A stretch of 42,796 bases of DNA from Bacteriovoracaceae bacterium (GCA_021737405.1 JAIPEG010000021.1:1-42796), one strand, 5' to 3'. Positions 17,812 through 25,924 are shown, counted from the stretch's first letter. The notes: generated by a model not told the origin, from the letters alone. A program made the numbers and translations.

Positions 17812-18285
17812 TTGAAAAAAATAATAACGATAACATTATTACTTTTCGCGGGCTTAACCTTTGGAGGAGAACTTCAAAAAGGGCTTGGAAATATTCTGGT
17901 TCCTAAAAAAAAGCTAAACCTTCCTTATAAACATTATGTAACCATTCAAAAAAGTAATGGGCAATTTCTAGCATTCCCTCTTAAAAGTAAGTCTATCGAT
18001 CTTAATAAACTCTCAAAAGATAAACTCTATCTTCTAGAGTTTTCTCCTTCAACGGAAGAACTGACCATAGGTGAGAAAAAGCAAAAATTTACAATTGTAA
18101 ATTTAATTAAGGCAAAAGAGCTTAGTACAAAAGATTTAGGGACAAAAGAAGAGCTTAGTGACTTACAAAAGAATGCTCCTAAACCATTACCTGGTAAATC
18201 TCATTTGAGGATCAATGATACCCTTACCAATACTGTTATTATAACGGCTGGGGCCATTCTACTCGGCTCAATCATCGCCAATTAA
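17812..18285 (+). CDS. secreted or membrane-anchored hypothetical protein, 157 aa
   Basis: A TTG start with AAGGA 7 bases upstream. A signal peptide covers 1-18. The middle is Lys/Leu rich with predicted beta strands. The C-terminus (TVIITAGAILLGSIIA) is a single hydrophobic segment of about 17 residues ending one residue from the stop. It could be a tail anchor or a membrane-inserting helix after export. No family recognised. It is divergent from the lipoprotein gene. Confidence 0.6.
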   Translation: MKKIITITLLLFAGLTFGGELQKGLGNILVPKKKLNLPYKHYVTIQKSNGQFLAFPLKSKSIDLNKLSKDKLYLLEFSPSTEELTIGEKKQKFTIVNLIKAKELSTKDLGTKEELSDLQKNAPKPLPGKSHLRINDTLTNTVIITAGAILLGSIIAN

Positions 18286-18357
18286 GATTTTTCATTAAAT
18301 GATCTTATCTTGCTACAAAGAATCTTTTTCGCTTGTTAGCTTTAACACCGAGGTTCC

Positions 18358-19263
18358 ATGAATCCATCACTAGATTCTCTTCTCCGCATTGTATCTAGGG
18401 ATGAATTCCTAAAGGCCTACAAATTAGACGAACCTCTTCTTGTACACAATCCAATCAATTACTTATCGGAAATAACAAGTCTTCCCCTACTTAGTTCACT
18501 GGAAAGCCTCATCAATTCCTGGCCAGAGAGTGTTAATGTTTATCTTCCAGGCATTAACGATGAGGTGAATTCTGCCCAAGTCGACAAGCAAGAGGCCCAA
18601 AAACTTTTTAAAGATGGCTTTGGCCTCTTTTTCGATGATCCTAATCGTTTTAATGAAGTCATTGATACTTGGCTTAAGGCGATCCATCGTGACCTAGGAC
18701 TTTCACAACTTACATACTCACGAAGCCTAATCTATGCAATTTCGAAAGGTCATGGTACGGCCACACACTTTGACCAGAATATTAACTTTGTTTTACAAGT
18801 TTCTGGAGTTAAAAAATGGTGGCTTGCCAAAAATAATATGGTCACAAATCCTATGACTCGCTTTACTCTAGGTTCAGCTATTGACCCAGAACTTGAAACT
18901 TATCTTGAAGGTGAAATTCCTAAAGATATGCCTAGTGATGCTTTAGAAATAGAACTTAAACCTGGTTCGGTACTCTTTGTCCCTAGAGGAATCTGGCACA
19001 AAACAGAAGCTCAAAGTGATGCCATCTCTTTGAATTTTACCTATTCGGCACCTACATGGATTGATCTTCTAACAAGTTGCATTCGCGCCAACTTAAGCCA
19101 ATCACCTTCCTGGCGCGCGACTGCTGACTTTGTTAATGACCCTATCCTTTGTCTAGAGGCTGAGCATAACCTTAACGACCTAATGGATGAACTTAAGAAA
19201 GAATTAAATCAAATAAAAGCTCACGATATTCTTGGGGCTACGGAGTTTAAACCTTACGAATAA
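18358..19263 (+). CDS. JmjC/cupin-4 2-oxoglutarate, Fe(II)-dependent oxygenase-like protein
   Basis: A 301-residue cytoplasmic protein with the iron-binding facial triad of the JmjC/cupin-4 fold: His137 and Asp139 in ATHFDQN, and His214 in PRGIWHKTEA. The motif SGVKKWWLAK is typical of the strand carrying the 2-oxoglutarate-binding Lys in ribosomal-oxygenase-like enzymes (YcfD/ROX family). The family hydroxylates protein side chains, often of ribosomal proteins; the substrate here cannot be told. A GAGGT site supports the start. Apparently single-gene transcription. Confidence 0.8.
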   Translation: MNPSLDSLLRIVSRDEFLKAYKLDEPLLVHNPINYLSEITSLPLLSSLESLINSWPESVNVYLPGINDEVNSAQVDKQEAQKLFKDGFGLFFDDPNRFNEVIDTWLKAIHRDLGLSQLTYSRSLIYAISKGHGTATHFDQNINFVLQVSGVKKWWLAKNNMVTNPMTRFTLGSAIDPELETYLEGEIPKDMPSDALEIELKPGSVLFVPRGIWHKTEAQSDAISLNFTYSAPTWIDLLTSCIRANLSQSPSWRATADFVNDPILCLEAEHNLNDLMDELKKELNQIKAHDILGATEFKPYE

Positions 19264-19387
19264 ACGCCTTCCCCTACTTTATTGATTTGATGAAGTGATT
19301 AAGATCATTTTTAATGATGCTTTTTAACAATATACTAGCAAAGATCAGTTCTAATATTAACTCAATCTCAGCGGAACCCGTTAGGCC

Positions 19388-21529
19388 ATGAATACAAATA
19401 AACTAGAAGAAGTCGTCGATAAAATCATAAGTAGCTTGGGCATGGACTTGGTCGTCGGAACTCCCCTCGCAGCTGGAAAGCCCAATCATATACTGAACGC
19501 TCTCTATCAGAAGGCAAAAAATAATCAGGATCTAAAATTAACGATCCTCACAGCTCTAACTCTACAGCGTCCAGGAGGAAACAGCTTTTTAGAAAAACGT
19601 TTTTTTGACCCTTTAAACGAAAGAGTTTTTGGTAATTATCCAGAATTAGATTACGCAAAGGATAGAGACTTAAATAAAATACCTGAAAATATTCAAATTA
19701 TTGAGTTTTACTATCCACCAGGTAAATTACTTCGCAATATTCATGCTCAAAGAAATTATCTCTCTACCAACTACACCCATGCGGTTCGAGATATCCTTAA
19801 TAAGAAAATTAACGTCCTATGCCAACAAGTAGGTCAGGGGGAGATCGAGGGGCAGAGTGTTCTTAGCTTAAGCTGCAATACAGATATCACTTTAGATATA
19901 ATTAATGGCGCAAAAGAGAGGGGCATGCCACTTTGTGTCGTAGGTCAAATTAATCAAGACCTTCCTTTTATGTATGGGGAGTCAGTTGTTTCTCCAAAAA
20001 TCTTCGACATCATTTTAGATAATAGAGGGCTTGATTATAGAGTTTTTGGTCCTCCAAAAATGAGTGTTTCTCCTACAGATTATATGATTGGTTTTCATAC
20101 ATCTAATCTTGTTAAAGATGATGGAGAGATCCAGATTGGTATTGGCTCACTTGGAGACGCACTCGTTTACTCCTTGTGCATGCGCCAAGAAAACAACCCT
20201 CTTTATCAAAAGTATAAAGAGCTGTTTGATATCACACCCGAAACTTTTCCCGTGCTTAAAGAGTTTGGCGACACTTCGCCTTTTCAAAAGGGCCTCTTTG
20301 CTGCAACTGAAATGTTCGTGGATAGCTTTGAATTTTTATTTCGCTCAAAGATTCTTAAAAAGAAAGTCTATGACCATGTTATTCTTCAGCGCTTAATCAA
20401 TAATGGTGAGGTTGAAGAAGAGTTCAATCAAGAGATTCTCACCTTTCTATTGAGGGAAAAAGCGATATCCTCTACTTTGACTGAAGAGGACTTTAATTTT
20501 CTTAAAAATTTTGGAATTTTCAAAGAGGATCTTACTTGGCTTGAAGACTCTATTAAGACACCTCATGGTGATCTTATTAAACCTGATTTAATAAATAATC
20601 TGCTAGAAATTCAAAATCATTGCCTCGGGAAGAAACTTCGAAATGGTGCTGTCTCCCATGCTGGTTTTTTCCTAGGCCCTCAATCTTTTTATCGTTTCCT
20701 CAAAGACCTTCCCATCTCCGAGCGCAAGTTAATTCGTATGAAGCAGGTCTCCAATATCAATCATATTTACGGTCATGAAAGTATCGATCGACTCCAGCGA
20801 AAGAATGGTCGTTTTATTAACAACTGTATGAAAGTCACTCTCAATGGCTCAGCTAGCTCAGATGCGCTTGAAAACAATCGCCAAGTCAGTGGAGTTGGCG
20901 GACAGTATAATTTCGTGGCCATGGCCCACGAGCTTCCTGACGCGAGGTCCATTCTTCAATTAAAGAGTACTAGAATTGGTGCTAAGGGAAAGTTAGAGAG
21001 TAATATTGTCTTTCAATATGGCAACTGCACAGTGCCTCGTCACTTAAGAGATATCGTCGTAACTGAATACGGTATTGCTGATTTAAGAGGAAAGACAGAC
21101 GAGGAAGTTGCAATTGAGCTAATACAAATTAGTGACTCTCGTTTTCAAGATCAACTCATTTTACAGGCAAAGCAAAATGGAAAAATATCTACGAGTTTTA
21201 AGCTGTCCGAAAGATTTACTTCTAACTTTCCTAAAAAATATCAATTTCCTTTAAAGGCAGCACAGAAAGAGGGCCTTTTTAACCCCTTTCCCTTTGGAAC
21301 TGATCTCACTGAAGAAGAAATCACTATTGGAAGGGCTCTTAAATATTTAAAAGCGAAAAAAGCAAAGAAACTTCCCTTTCTAAAGTTTATCCTATTGTGC
21401 CTATTTTTGAGAAAAGATAAGAGAAAGTTCGAGTCCTACCTAGAGCGACTTAAACTAGTAAACGCTAAGGGGCCAGAAGAAATCTTTTATCAAAAAATTA
21501 TCATTGGCGCTATGGCAGCTTCTAGTTGA
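19388..21529 (+). CDS. acetyl-CoA hydrolase/transferase family protein (long form)
   Basis: A 713-residue cytoplasmic protein. The C-terminal half carries the family hallmarks: NGSASSDALENNRQVSGVGG, FVAMAHELPDARSILQLKST, and the block RDIVVTEYGIADLRGKTDEE, in which Glu belongs to the CoA-transferase family I catalytic region. The N-terminal half (DLVVGTPLAAGKPNHIL, KINVLCQQVGQGEIEG) matches the first CoA-transferase lobe. A spacer of about 100 residues with charged sequence between the lobes, plus a basic C-terminal extension, makes it longer than the 430-550 residues of short forms. It may move CoA between acyl groups. No acyl-metabolism genes are nearby. Confidence 0.85.
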   Translation: MNTNKLEEVVDKIISSLGMDLVVGTPLAAGKPNHILNALYQKAKNNQDLKLTILTALTLQRPGGNSFLEKRFFDPLNERVFGNYPELDYAKDRDLNKIPENIQIIEFYYPPGKLLRNIHAQRNYLSTNYTHAVRDILNKKINVLCQQVGQGEIEGQSVLSLSCNTDITLDIINGAKERGMPLCVVGQINQDLPFMYGESVVSPKIFDIILDNRGLDYRVFGPPKMSVSPTDYMIGFHTSNLVKDDGEIQIGIGSLGDALVYSLCMRQENNPLYQKYKELFDITPETFPVLKEFGDTSPFQKGLFAATEMFVDSFEFLFRSKILKKKVYDHVILQRLINNGEVEEEFNQEILTFLLREKAISSTLTEEDFNFLKNFGIFKEDLTWLEDSIKTPHGDLIKPDLINNLLEIQNHCLGKKLRNGAVSHAGFFLGPQSFYRFLKDLPISERKLIRMKQVSNINHIYGHESIDRLQRKNGRFINNCMKVTLNGSASSDALENNRQVSGVGGQYNFVAMAHELPDARSILQLKSTRIGAKGKLESNIVFQYGNCTVPRHLRDIVVTEYGIADLRGKTDEEVAIELIQISDSRFQDQLILQAKQNGKISTSFKLSERFTSNFPKKYQFPLKAAQKEGLFNPFPFGTDLTEEEITIGRALKYLKAKKAKKLPFLKFILLCLFLRKDKRKFESYLERLKLVNAKGPEEIFYQKIIIGAMAASS

Positions 21530-21534
21530 GATTA

Positions 21535-22086
21535 TTAGAAACGAATCTGATAAAGGGTAATATTAGAGAAAGCACCCAAAGAGGTCGCAACGATATCTTT
21601 TGCGTCAACAGTATGATTTTTTGTATCAGTGCTATCATAGACTTCTTTTAGAATACCCGCCACGGTCGCGCCCGCCATAGCACAAAAGAATTGTCCCGTT
21701 TTATTAATACGGATATTTAATTGAAGTAAATCTGGCCCATTTCTGCAGGCAGCACTTGAGAAGTAACCAATATAAGAGCCCGCTCTAACATGCTTCTTCT
21801 TATCAGGCTCACTTTGTGAATCAACCAAGACTTCCGTTAGGAGCCCGACTTTTATCAATTCTTTAATTTCTTCAGTCAGTCTAGACTCAGAAGTCTTTTT
21901 ACCAATATCTGAGTCACAGGTATAACAATCATTCTCATTGAAATTAAAATCTATATTGATTGGCGTAGAAATAATGATCTTTTCACAGCCCACTTCTTCA
22001 CAGCGGGCCAAGCTTGGAAACTCTTCGGCAAGCAGTCCGCTCAGCAAGGAGAGATAGGTAAGGAAAATTAAAAACAGATGCTTCAT
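21535..22086 (-). CDS. secreted protein with YfiM/DUF2279-like C-terminal pattern
   Basis: Signal peptide 1-20. The N-terminal half has four Cys (residues 29, 34, 53 and 56, including CYTC), unusual spacing that could bind metal or form disulfides. The C-terminal half has DKKKHVRAGSYIGYF, then AMAGATVAGILKEVYDSTDT and VDAKDIVATSLGA. This order (Asp-x-x-x-His, Gly-Ile-x-Lys-Glu-x-x-Asp, Asp-x-x-Ala) recalls YfiM/DUF2279 periplasmic proteins. The similarity is by pattern only. Convergent with the acetyl-CoA hydrolase-like gene, 5 bp apart. Confidence 0.6.
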   Translation of the reverse strand: MKHLFLIFLTYLSLLSGLLAEEFPSLARCEEVGCEKIIISTPINIDFNFNENDCYTCDSDIGKKTSESRLTEEIKELIKVGLLTEVLVDSQSEPDKKKHVRAGSYIGYFSSAACRNGPDLLQLNIRINKTGQFFCAMAGATVAGILKEVYDSTDTKNHTVDAKDIVATSLGAFSNITLYQIRF

Positions 22087-22189
22087 GCCAATATACGAAG
22101 CAATTATGAGGCCATTTATAGCAATCTAAATCCCTAGAATGTCTTTGACTCGCTATCCATGGCCTGGCGACTGTTTAAAATTATGACAA

Positions 22190-22780
22190 TTATCTAGATT
22201 GAGGAAATTCTGCTTCAATCAAGAATTGATCATAATACTTCTTTTCCTGATCACTAAATAGACGAACCTTACTGATTAGACCTTCGTGATTCACCAAATA
22301 CTCCTCGCGAGAAATACCTTCCCCAAATTTTACTTTATGCAGGCCACTCCTTGAAACTTGGTAGTCAAAGTAGTCATACGACTTACCTTGAAAGAAAACC
22401 ATTTTATTAAATCGATAGACAACAAGACTCTCGCCTTCAGTAATTTTCACTGGAATCACCCTACGATCTTCAAAACGAACTGTTCCAGTAGAGAAATAGG
22501 AATCTGCCCGTTTTTGAACTGACGCTGAAACATTGAGAGTTTTATCAAATTTACTACAGAGATAAGTCTGACGTGGCAGAAGTTTACAAGTATAACCGTC
22601 CGCCTTAAGAACTTGTAGGCGATCCTTGCCTGAACGAGTAAAACCATAAACTGGCTCATTTCTCTTGGAAATCAACACCTCTTGCTGACCATTTGGGGCA
22701 AAGGTGCCATTTAATTCGTAATAGTCCTCAGCAAAAGTAAGAGAAGAAAACAAAATCATCATTAAACAAAGTATTTTCAT
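22190..22780 (-). CDS. secreted hypothetical protein, 196 aa
   Basis: A signal peptide covers 1-17 (ending FAED), and AGGAG six bases before the ATG supports the start. The mature part is rich in beta-strand pattern with Tyr and Lys, and has two Cys (about residues 65 and 76) in a short loop, probably a disulfide. No family recognised. Same strand as the YfiM-like protein but separated by 100 bp, so operon membership is uncertain. Confidence 0.65.
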   Translation of the reverse strand: MKILCLMMILFSSLTFAEDYYELNGTFAPNGQQEVLISKRNEPVYGFTRSGKDRLQVLKADGYTCKLLPRQTYLCSKFDKTLNVSASVQKRADSYFSTGTVRFEDRRVIPVKITEGESLVVYRFNKMVFFQGKSYDYFDYQVSRSGLHKVKFGEGISREEYLVNHEGLISKVRLFSDQEKKYYDQFLIEAEFPQSR

Positions 22781-22966
22781 AAAAACTCCTAAAACTATTT
22801 TATAGATTTAGCTTAAACTCTGACATAATTTTCCTACTCTAATAAGACGCTCTGCAGTTAATTCGAGTTTCAAATCGAATAATTCGGTAATACTTTTAGC
22901 CTATAAAAGTCATACTTATATTGAGATCAATTAAAAGAGGAAAACTGAGGAAAAGCGTATGAAAAG

Positions 22967-22996
22967 CCTGAACGACCTTTAATAAGGTCATTCAGG
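22967..22996. other. hairpin with a possible 7-codon leader peptide
   Basis: CCTGAACGACCTT and AAGGTCATTCAGG form a stem with one mismatch region and a 4-base loop. On the plus strand a short frame (MKSLNDL and stop, starting at 22958) runs through the left arm, with GAGG 7 bases before its ATG. The following bases are pyrimidine-rich but not a clear T-run. It could be a terminator or an attenuator-like hairpin, or nothing. The rest of 22781-23056 shows nothing I can name. Confidence 0.25.
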
Positions 22997-23056
22997 GATT
23001 CTTCTTCTATCTTAAAGAGAAATTTTACTCACTCAAGGAGGGAAGAATTGTCCGTG

Positions 23057-23149
23057 CTAGTTAAAGATAAAAGACAAAATTAGACCTAAGATAGAAAGGG
23101 CCGGTAAAAAATAAATGAATAGATTCTTTACAACTATTTCTTTTCTCAT
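23057..23149 (-). CDS. candidate 30-residue single-pass membrane protein
   Basis: A short frame starting at the ATG at 23149, with GGAGC six bases upstream. The encoded peptide starts MRKEIVVKNLF, continues into a hydrophobic helix (IYFLPALSILGLILSFIF), and ends with Asn. The charge pattern (basic N-terminus, then one TM helix) is typical of small membrane proteins such as KdpF-like subunits, but no sequence family is recognised. It lies about 85 bp downstream of the histone gene, beyond its terminator. Short length makes chance occurrence possible. Confidence 0.35.
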   Translation of the reverse strand: MRKEIVVKNLFIYFLPALSILGLILSFIFN

Positions 23150-23170
23150 AAAAGCTCCATTTAGAAATAA

Positions 23171-23198
23171 AAAAAAGCCGATCCTAGGACCGGCTTTT
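23171..23198 (-). terminator. rho-independent terminator after the histone gene
   Basis: AAGCCG and CGGCTT flank a partly paired CCTAGG core. On the minus strand it is followed by a T-run, and on the plus strand by four T residues, so it could work in both directions. It lies about 35 bp past the histone stop codon. Confidence 0.75.
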
Positions 23199-23233
23199 CA
23201 TTTATTAGCTTATATCTTACTAAGAAGAGCTAA

Positions 23234-23482
23234 TTAAGCAAGAATGTCGTAAGGACGGATTGTTTTACGTCCGTTAGCAGCACATCTCTTTTGAGCTTGC
23301 TCAACAGCTTGATAAAGAAGGTCATTAAGAGCTTCAAGAGCATCACTTGATACGTTGAAAGTTGTCTTTCCTGAACCTTTTAGTGCAGCTTTAGTTTTTG
23401 AACCAACAACTAGAACTTCTCTTCTTGTTGCTTTTTTTGGTGCTGCTGCTGCTTTTTTCTTTGTAGCTTTTTTCTTAGCCAT
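23234..23482 (-). CDS. bacterial one-domain histone with lysine/alanine-rich N-terminal tail
   Basis: The start is the ATG at 23482, preceded by GGAGG seven bases upstream; an in-frame ATG 12 bases earlier overlaps that ribosome site. Of 82 residues, 1-21 are a basic tail (MAKKKATKKK, APKKATRR). Residues 22-82 resemble the bacterial histone family: VLVVGSKTKAALKG (first helix region), VSSDALEALNDLLYQAVEQA (long central helix) and the end loop NGRKTIRPYDI, matching the Lys-Thr-x-x-Pro-x-Asp-Ile end of archaeal histones. Bd0055 of Bdellovibrio is a known relative from memory, but this one has an added tail. It would bind DNA, probably as a dimer. A putative promoter lies at 23525-23552. Confidence 0.85.
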   Translation of the reverse strand: MAKKKATKKKAAAAPKKATRREVLVVGSKTKAALKGSGKTTFNVSSDALEALNDLLYQAVEQAQKRCAANGRKTIRPYDILA

Positions 23483-23524
23483 GAATTCCTCCATAATGGG
23501 TTTTATTACTTGTACGCGAAATAC

Positions 23525-23552
23525 AGTATAGGTAAGTTTGACGTATCCACAA
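23525..23552 (-). promoter_or_regulatory. putative promoter of the histone gene
   Basis: On the minus strand TTGTGG is followed after 16 bases by TATACT, about 40 bp before the histone start codon. The -35 part overlaps the DnaA-like 9-mer. The match is moderate. Confidence 0.3.
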
Positions 23553-23706
23553 AGCCTTTTGCAAGTAAAAAATCAAAAATAATGGCTCAAAATGGCAAAT
23601 AAAGGCCAAATTTTATAGTTTAGAAAGAAAACTTAGTCCCTAAAGCTTGTTGACAATGAATCAGTCGGCCGTTCTGTTTCAATAATTCACTAGTGCCCCT
23701 ACGCAA

Positions 23707-23754
23707 AGTTTAAAACTATTTAACTTAAAACTTTTATACTTTGCTCATTTTAGT
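23707..23754. repeat. small upstream cluster of 7/8-bp-spaced ACT/AGT triplets
   Basis: ACT or AGT triplets begin at 23707, 23715, 23723, 23730, 23738 and 23752, mostly in the context AAACT or TAACT. The 7-8 bp steps match the larger array 180 bp away, so this is likely a second binding cluster for the same protein. Confidence 0.5.
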
Positions 23755-23929
23755 TTTTTGCTTGGCTTACCCCTTTGACTAATGAGAGCAGCTTAAATCC
23801 GCTATTTTGATTCTCTAAAGAGAAGTTTTGAAAACCTTCCTTTTTTTGCTTTTTTCAGACTTCCCTCCCCTACTCGAGCAAAAATCGCTCCTAAATCTCA
23901 GAGAGCCTTTATTAATCGATGCTTCAAAG

Positions 23930-24187
23930 AGTTTTAAAGTTTTAAACTACAAACTTTAAAACTCTCAACTATTTAACTTAAGGCTCACTACCTTTAAACT
24001 TACAAACTTAAGACTTTAAAAGTGAATACTCACAAACTAAAAAGTTAGAAGCTCAAAAGTGTTAAAGAATAAAGTTTTAAGTTACAATGTTTAAAAGCCT
24101 AAACTTATGAGTTTCAAACTAGAAAGTTACAAACCCATAAGTGAATAGTTTTAAACTTTAGACTTTCAAACTAGGAAGTCTAAAACT
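23930..24187. repeat. ACT/AGT lattice upstream of parA, candidate partition site (parS) and operator
   Basis: Triplets ACT (one strand) or AGT (the other), mostly preceded or followed by A/T triplets (AAACT, AGTTT), begin at 23930, 938, 946, 953, 961, 968, 976, 998, then 24006, 013, 021, 028, 036, 043, 058, 073, 080, 103, 110, 118, 125, 140, 147, 155, 162, 170, 177 and 185. Nearly all steps are 7 or 8 bp or sums of these, giving a 15-bp double step. One further triplet (23987) is off the lattice. The left part is mostly ACT and the right part mixed, so sites point both ways. Such heptad-like arrays are known for ribbon-helix-helix partition proteins (omega type). It ends 22 bp before parA. 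Confidence 0.65.
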
Positions 24188-24209
24188 CTTAAGGAAGAGA
24201 GGAGAGATT

Positions 24210-25079
24210 ATGCCACGAATTATTTCTGTCACCGGACAAAAGGGTGGTATCGGAAAAACCACTTCAACCGTTCACATTGCCAGTCGTTTAGCTGACCTAG
24301 GTTTTAAAACTTGTATCATCGACTTTGATACCACCCAGAGTAATGCCACTAGGTCTGTAATTGGGCCGATTTGGGAGCAATCTGAGAAGGTTAGGGGCAT
24401 ATGTGACATTATGGCCAATGGCGGTGGTCTAGATGACGTCTTTTACTCTACGGATAGAGAGAATCTCTTTATCATTCCCTCTGAAAAACGTGATCACCGA
24501 GGGGCAAACTATAATATTGAAGCGTTATTGAATCAATTAGGTCTTGAAGGATTTAATCTTTTAAAAGATCTGATAGCTGAATCTGTTGAGTTAAGTTCCT
24601 GTCATTTTGTTTTGATTGATAATGCCCCATCTCTAGGGATTACAACGGTCAGCTCCCTTCTTGCGGCCGACTATTTTATCATTCCTGTTCAAACCAGTGA
24701 TCTTTCAATGGAGTCTATTGGTGACACCATCACAGCGGGATTGAAAGTGAAAAGAATGCAAAACCCTTATCTTGAACCACTTGGATTCTTTGTTGCGAGT
24801 ATGGACAAGCGTCCAAAAATGGCGAAGAAGGCAATCATTGAACTGGGGGAGTTAAGCACAAAGACTGGTATCCACTTCTTTGAAACAATGATTCCCATTT
24901 CTTCTAAGTTTGGCTTTCTCCCAAGAGATAAGAAAACAATTTTTGATACCACTAAGAAGTCCGAGCGGGGACACCGTGAATACTTAAGTTTAGTGGATGA
25001 AATTCTTGAGCAGATAAAAGAGATTGAAATGTCTGAAACAAAATCTGATCAAGTTAAAGGACCCAGGAAGGAGGCCTAA
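24210..25079 (+). CDS. parA: ParA family partition ATPase
   Basis: A 289-residue ATPase with the deviant Walker A QKGGIGKTT at 10-18, the A' motif IIDFDTTQSN, and the Walker B-like FVLIDNAPSL. There is no N-terminal HTH extension, so it is the short type (Ib or chromosomal), which does not bind the operator itself. It would use ATP to position replicon copies through a centromere-binding partner. GGAGAG precedes the ATG. The ACT/AGT array ends just upstream, and the next gene overlaps its stop by one base (TAATG). The residues after about 275 are a charged tail. Confidence 0.93.
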   Translation: MPRIISVTGQKGGIGKTTSTVHIASRLADLGFKTCIIDFDTTQSNATRSVIGPIWEQSEKVRGICDIMANGGGLDDVFYSTDRENLFIIPSEKRDHRGANYNIEALLNQLGLEGFNLLKDLIAESVELSSCHFVLIDNAPSLGITTVSSLLAADYFIIPVQTSDLSMESIGDTITAGLKVKRMQNPYLEPLGFFVASMDKRPKMAKKAIIELGELSTKTGIHFFETMIPISSKFGFLPRDKKTIFDTTKKSERGHREYLSLVDEILEQIKEIEMSETKSDQVKGPRKEA

Positions 25080-25543
25080 TGAGTGGATCAATGGAAGACT
25101 TTTTTACCTCAGGAAGACGTATTAAGAATACTTCTACAGAAAAGAGTAAAGCAGAGCCTGAAGTTCAGGTGAAGACTCAAAGAGAATTTGTAAAAGATGT
25201 CCCTAAGAGTACACCCCCTCTGAGAGAAGAGACTCTTTCAGAAATGGAAGAGCGCAAGCGATATCCAGAGAGGACATTTGACCGTTATATCCAAAAAGGG
25301 GCGCGTTTAAAGGCAGAAGATGTTGATCTCTTAAAAATATTTTGTTCAGAAATCACAAGAGCGAAAAGAGATTTGCCCTACGAGTACAGGTCGAACAAAA
25401 GAATTACAGACAATACAGTTTTAAGAGTTCTCTTAAGTTCCTTTTGCGAGCAAATAGAGAATCGTTTGGACTCAATTGATTTTAAAGGTCTTCAAACAGA
25501 GGGAGAATTAAAGAGTTTTATTGAAGAAACAATGAAGTTTTAG
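25079..25543 (+). CDS. probable centromere-binding partner of ParA (ParB-like role), 154 aa
   Basis: Starts with a one-base TAATG overlap at the parA stop and has GGAGG upstream, so the two are translationally coupled. Residues 1-75 are charged and low in hydrophobics, probably disordered. The C-terminal half has a short strand-like segment (GARLKAEDVDLL) and helices EITRAKRDLP and ITDNTVLRVLLSSFCEQIE. This arrangement is compatible with a ribbon-helix-helix DNA-binding domain. It lacks the ParB N-terminal CTPase motifs. The role is inferred from position. An unrelated replication accessory protein is the alternative. Confidence 0.6.
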   Translation: MSGSMEDFFTSGRRIKNTSTEKSKAEPEVQVKTQREFVKDVPKSTPPLREETLSEMEERKRYPERTFDRYIQKGARLKAEDVDLLKIFCSEITRAKRDLPYEYRSNKRITDNTVLRVLLSSFCEQIENRLDSIDFKGLQTEGELKSFIEETMKF

Positions 25544-25571
25544 ATAGGGCTTCTACACACACAACTAAGTT

Positions 25572-25849
25572 GTCCCTACGAGTACACCCTTATAGTTATA
25601 GTAAATAATTAAACTTACTTACTTATATATAGGCCGTACCATTAGGGACTTTTAACACAAAAACAAATACTTAGAAGAGAGACAGTCCCTAGTAGTACAG
25701 TTTAAAGTCCCCATTAGTACAGGCAAAAGTCCGTACTAGTACACCCTTTTGTCCCTATTGGTACACCCCTACATGTTTAATGTCCCTAATCGTACAGGCT
25801 AGAATGAGCGAAAGTCCCTATTGGTACTGCCCTTTGTCCCTAGTCGTAC
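25572..25849 (+). repeat. left iteron array of the replication origin (8 direct copies plus one inverted)
   Basis: The consensus is GTCCCTA-NNN-GTAC, usually followed by ACC or AGG. Forward copies begin at 25572, 25685, 25707, 25729, 25751, 25782, 25814 and 25836; one inverted copy is at 25636-25649. The steps 22, 22, 22, 31, 32 and 22 bp keep most copies close to whole helical turns. The two central copies (25707, 25729) have one base changed in the CCC or CTA part. Iterons bind the Rep initiator. Confidence 0.85.
25590..25631. other. AT-rich patch, candidate duplex-unwinding element
   Basis: About 40 bp with nearly only A and T (TATAGTTATAGTAAATAATT and on) between the first iteron copy and the inverted one. 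Iteron origins usually contain such an element. There is no experimental hint for it here. Confidence 0.45.
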
Positions 25850-25924
25850 AGGTGGGTGAATCTTCTCCCTAATGAACTATGCTTTCAGGGAACCTTATTC
25901 GTATTAGCCTGTACGACTAGGGAC
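25836..25924. repeat. perfect 17-bp inverted pair joining the two iteron arrays
   Basis: GTCCCTAGTCGTACAGG (25836-25852) is repeated exactly in inverse orientation at 25908-25924, with 55 bp between. It is the point at which iteron orientation switches. The spacer holds no iteron. Confidence 0.8.

Larger units (their letters stand above)
23483..24209. other. intergenic region between histone gene and parA
   Basis: About 730 bp without a credible gene. It holds the histone promoter candidate, one DnaA-box-like 9-mer (GTATCCACA, 23543-23551), a small ACT/AGT cluster (23707-23754) and the large ACT/AGT array (23930-24187). The part from 23780 to 23925 is pyrimidine-rich and shows no feature I can name. 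Confidence 0.6.

Noticed and set aside
22958..22981. 7-codon leader peptide (MKSLNDL) with hairpin as an attenuator
   Set aside because: No run of one amino acid codon, no clear T-run, and no gene downstream on the plus strand for it to control; kept only as a weak hairpin feature.
23649..23690. TTGACA as a parA promoter
   Set aside because: No convincing -10 at 16-18 bp, and it lies over 500 bp before parA.
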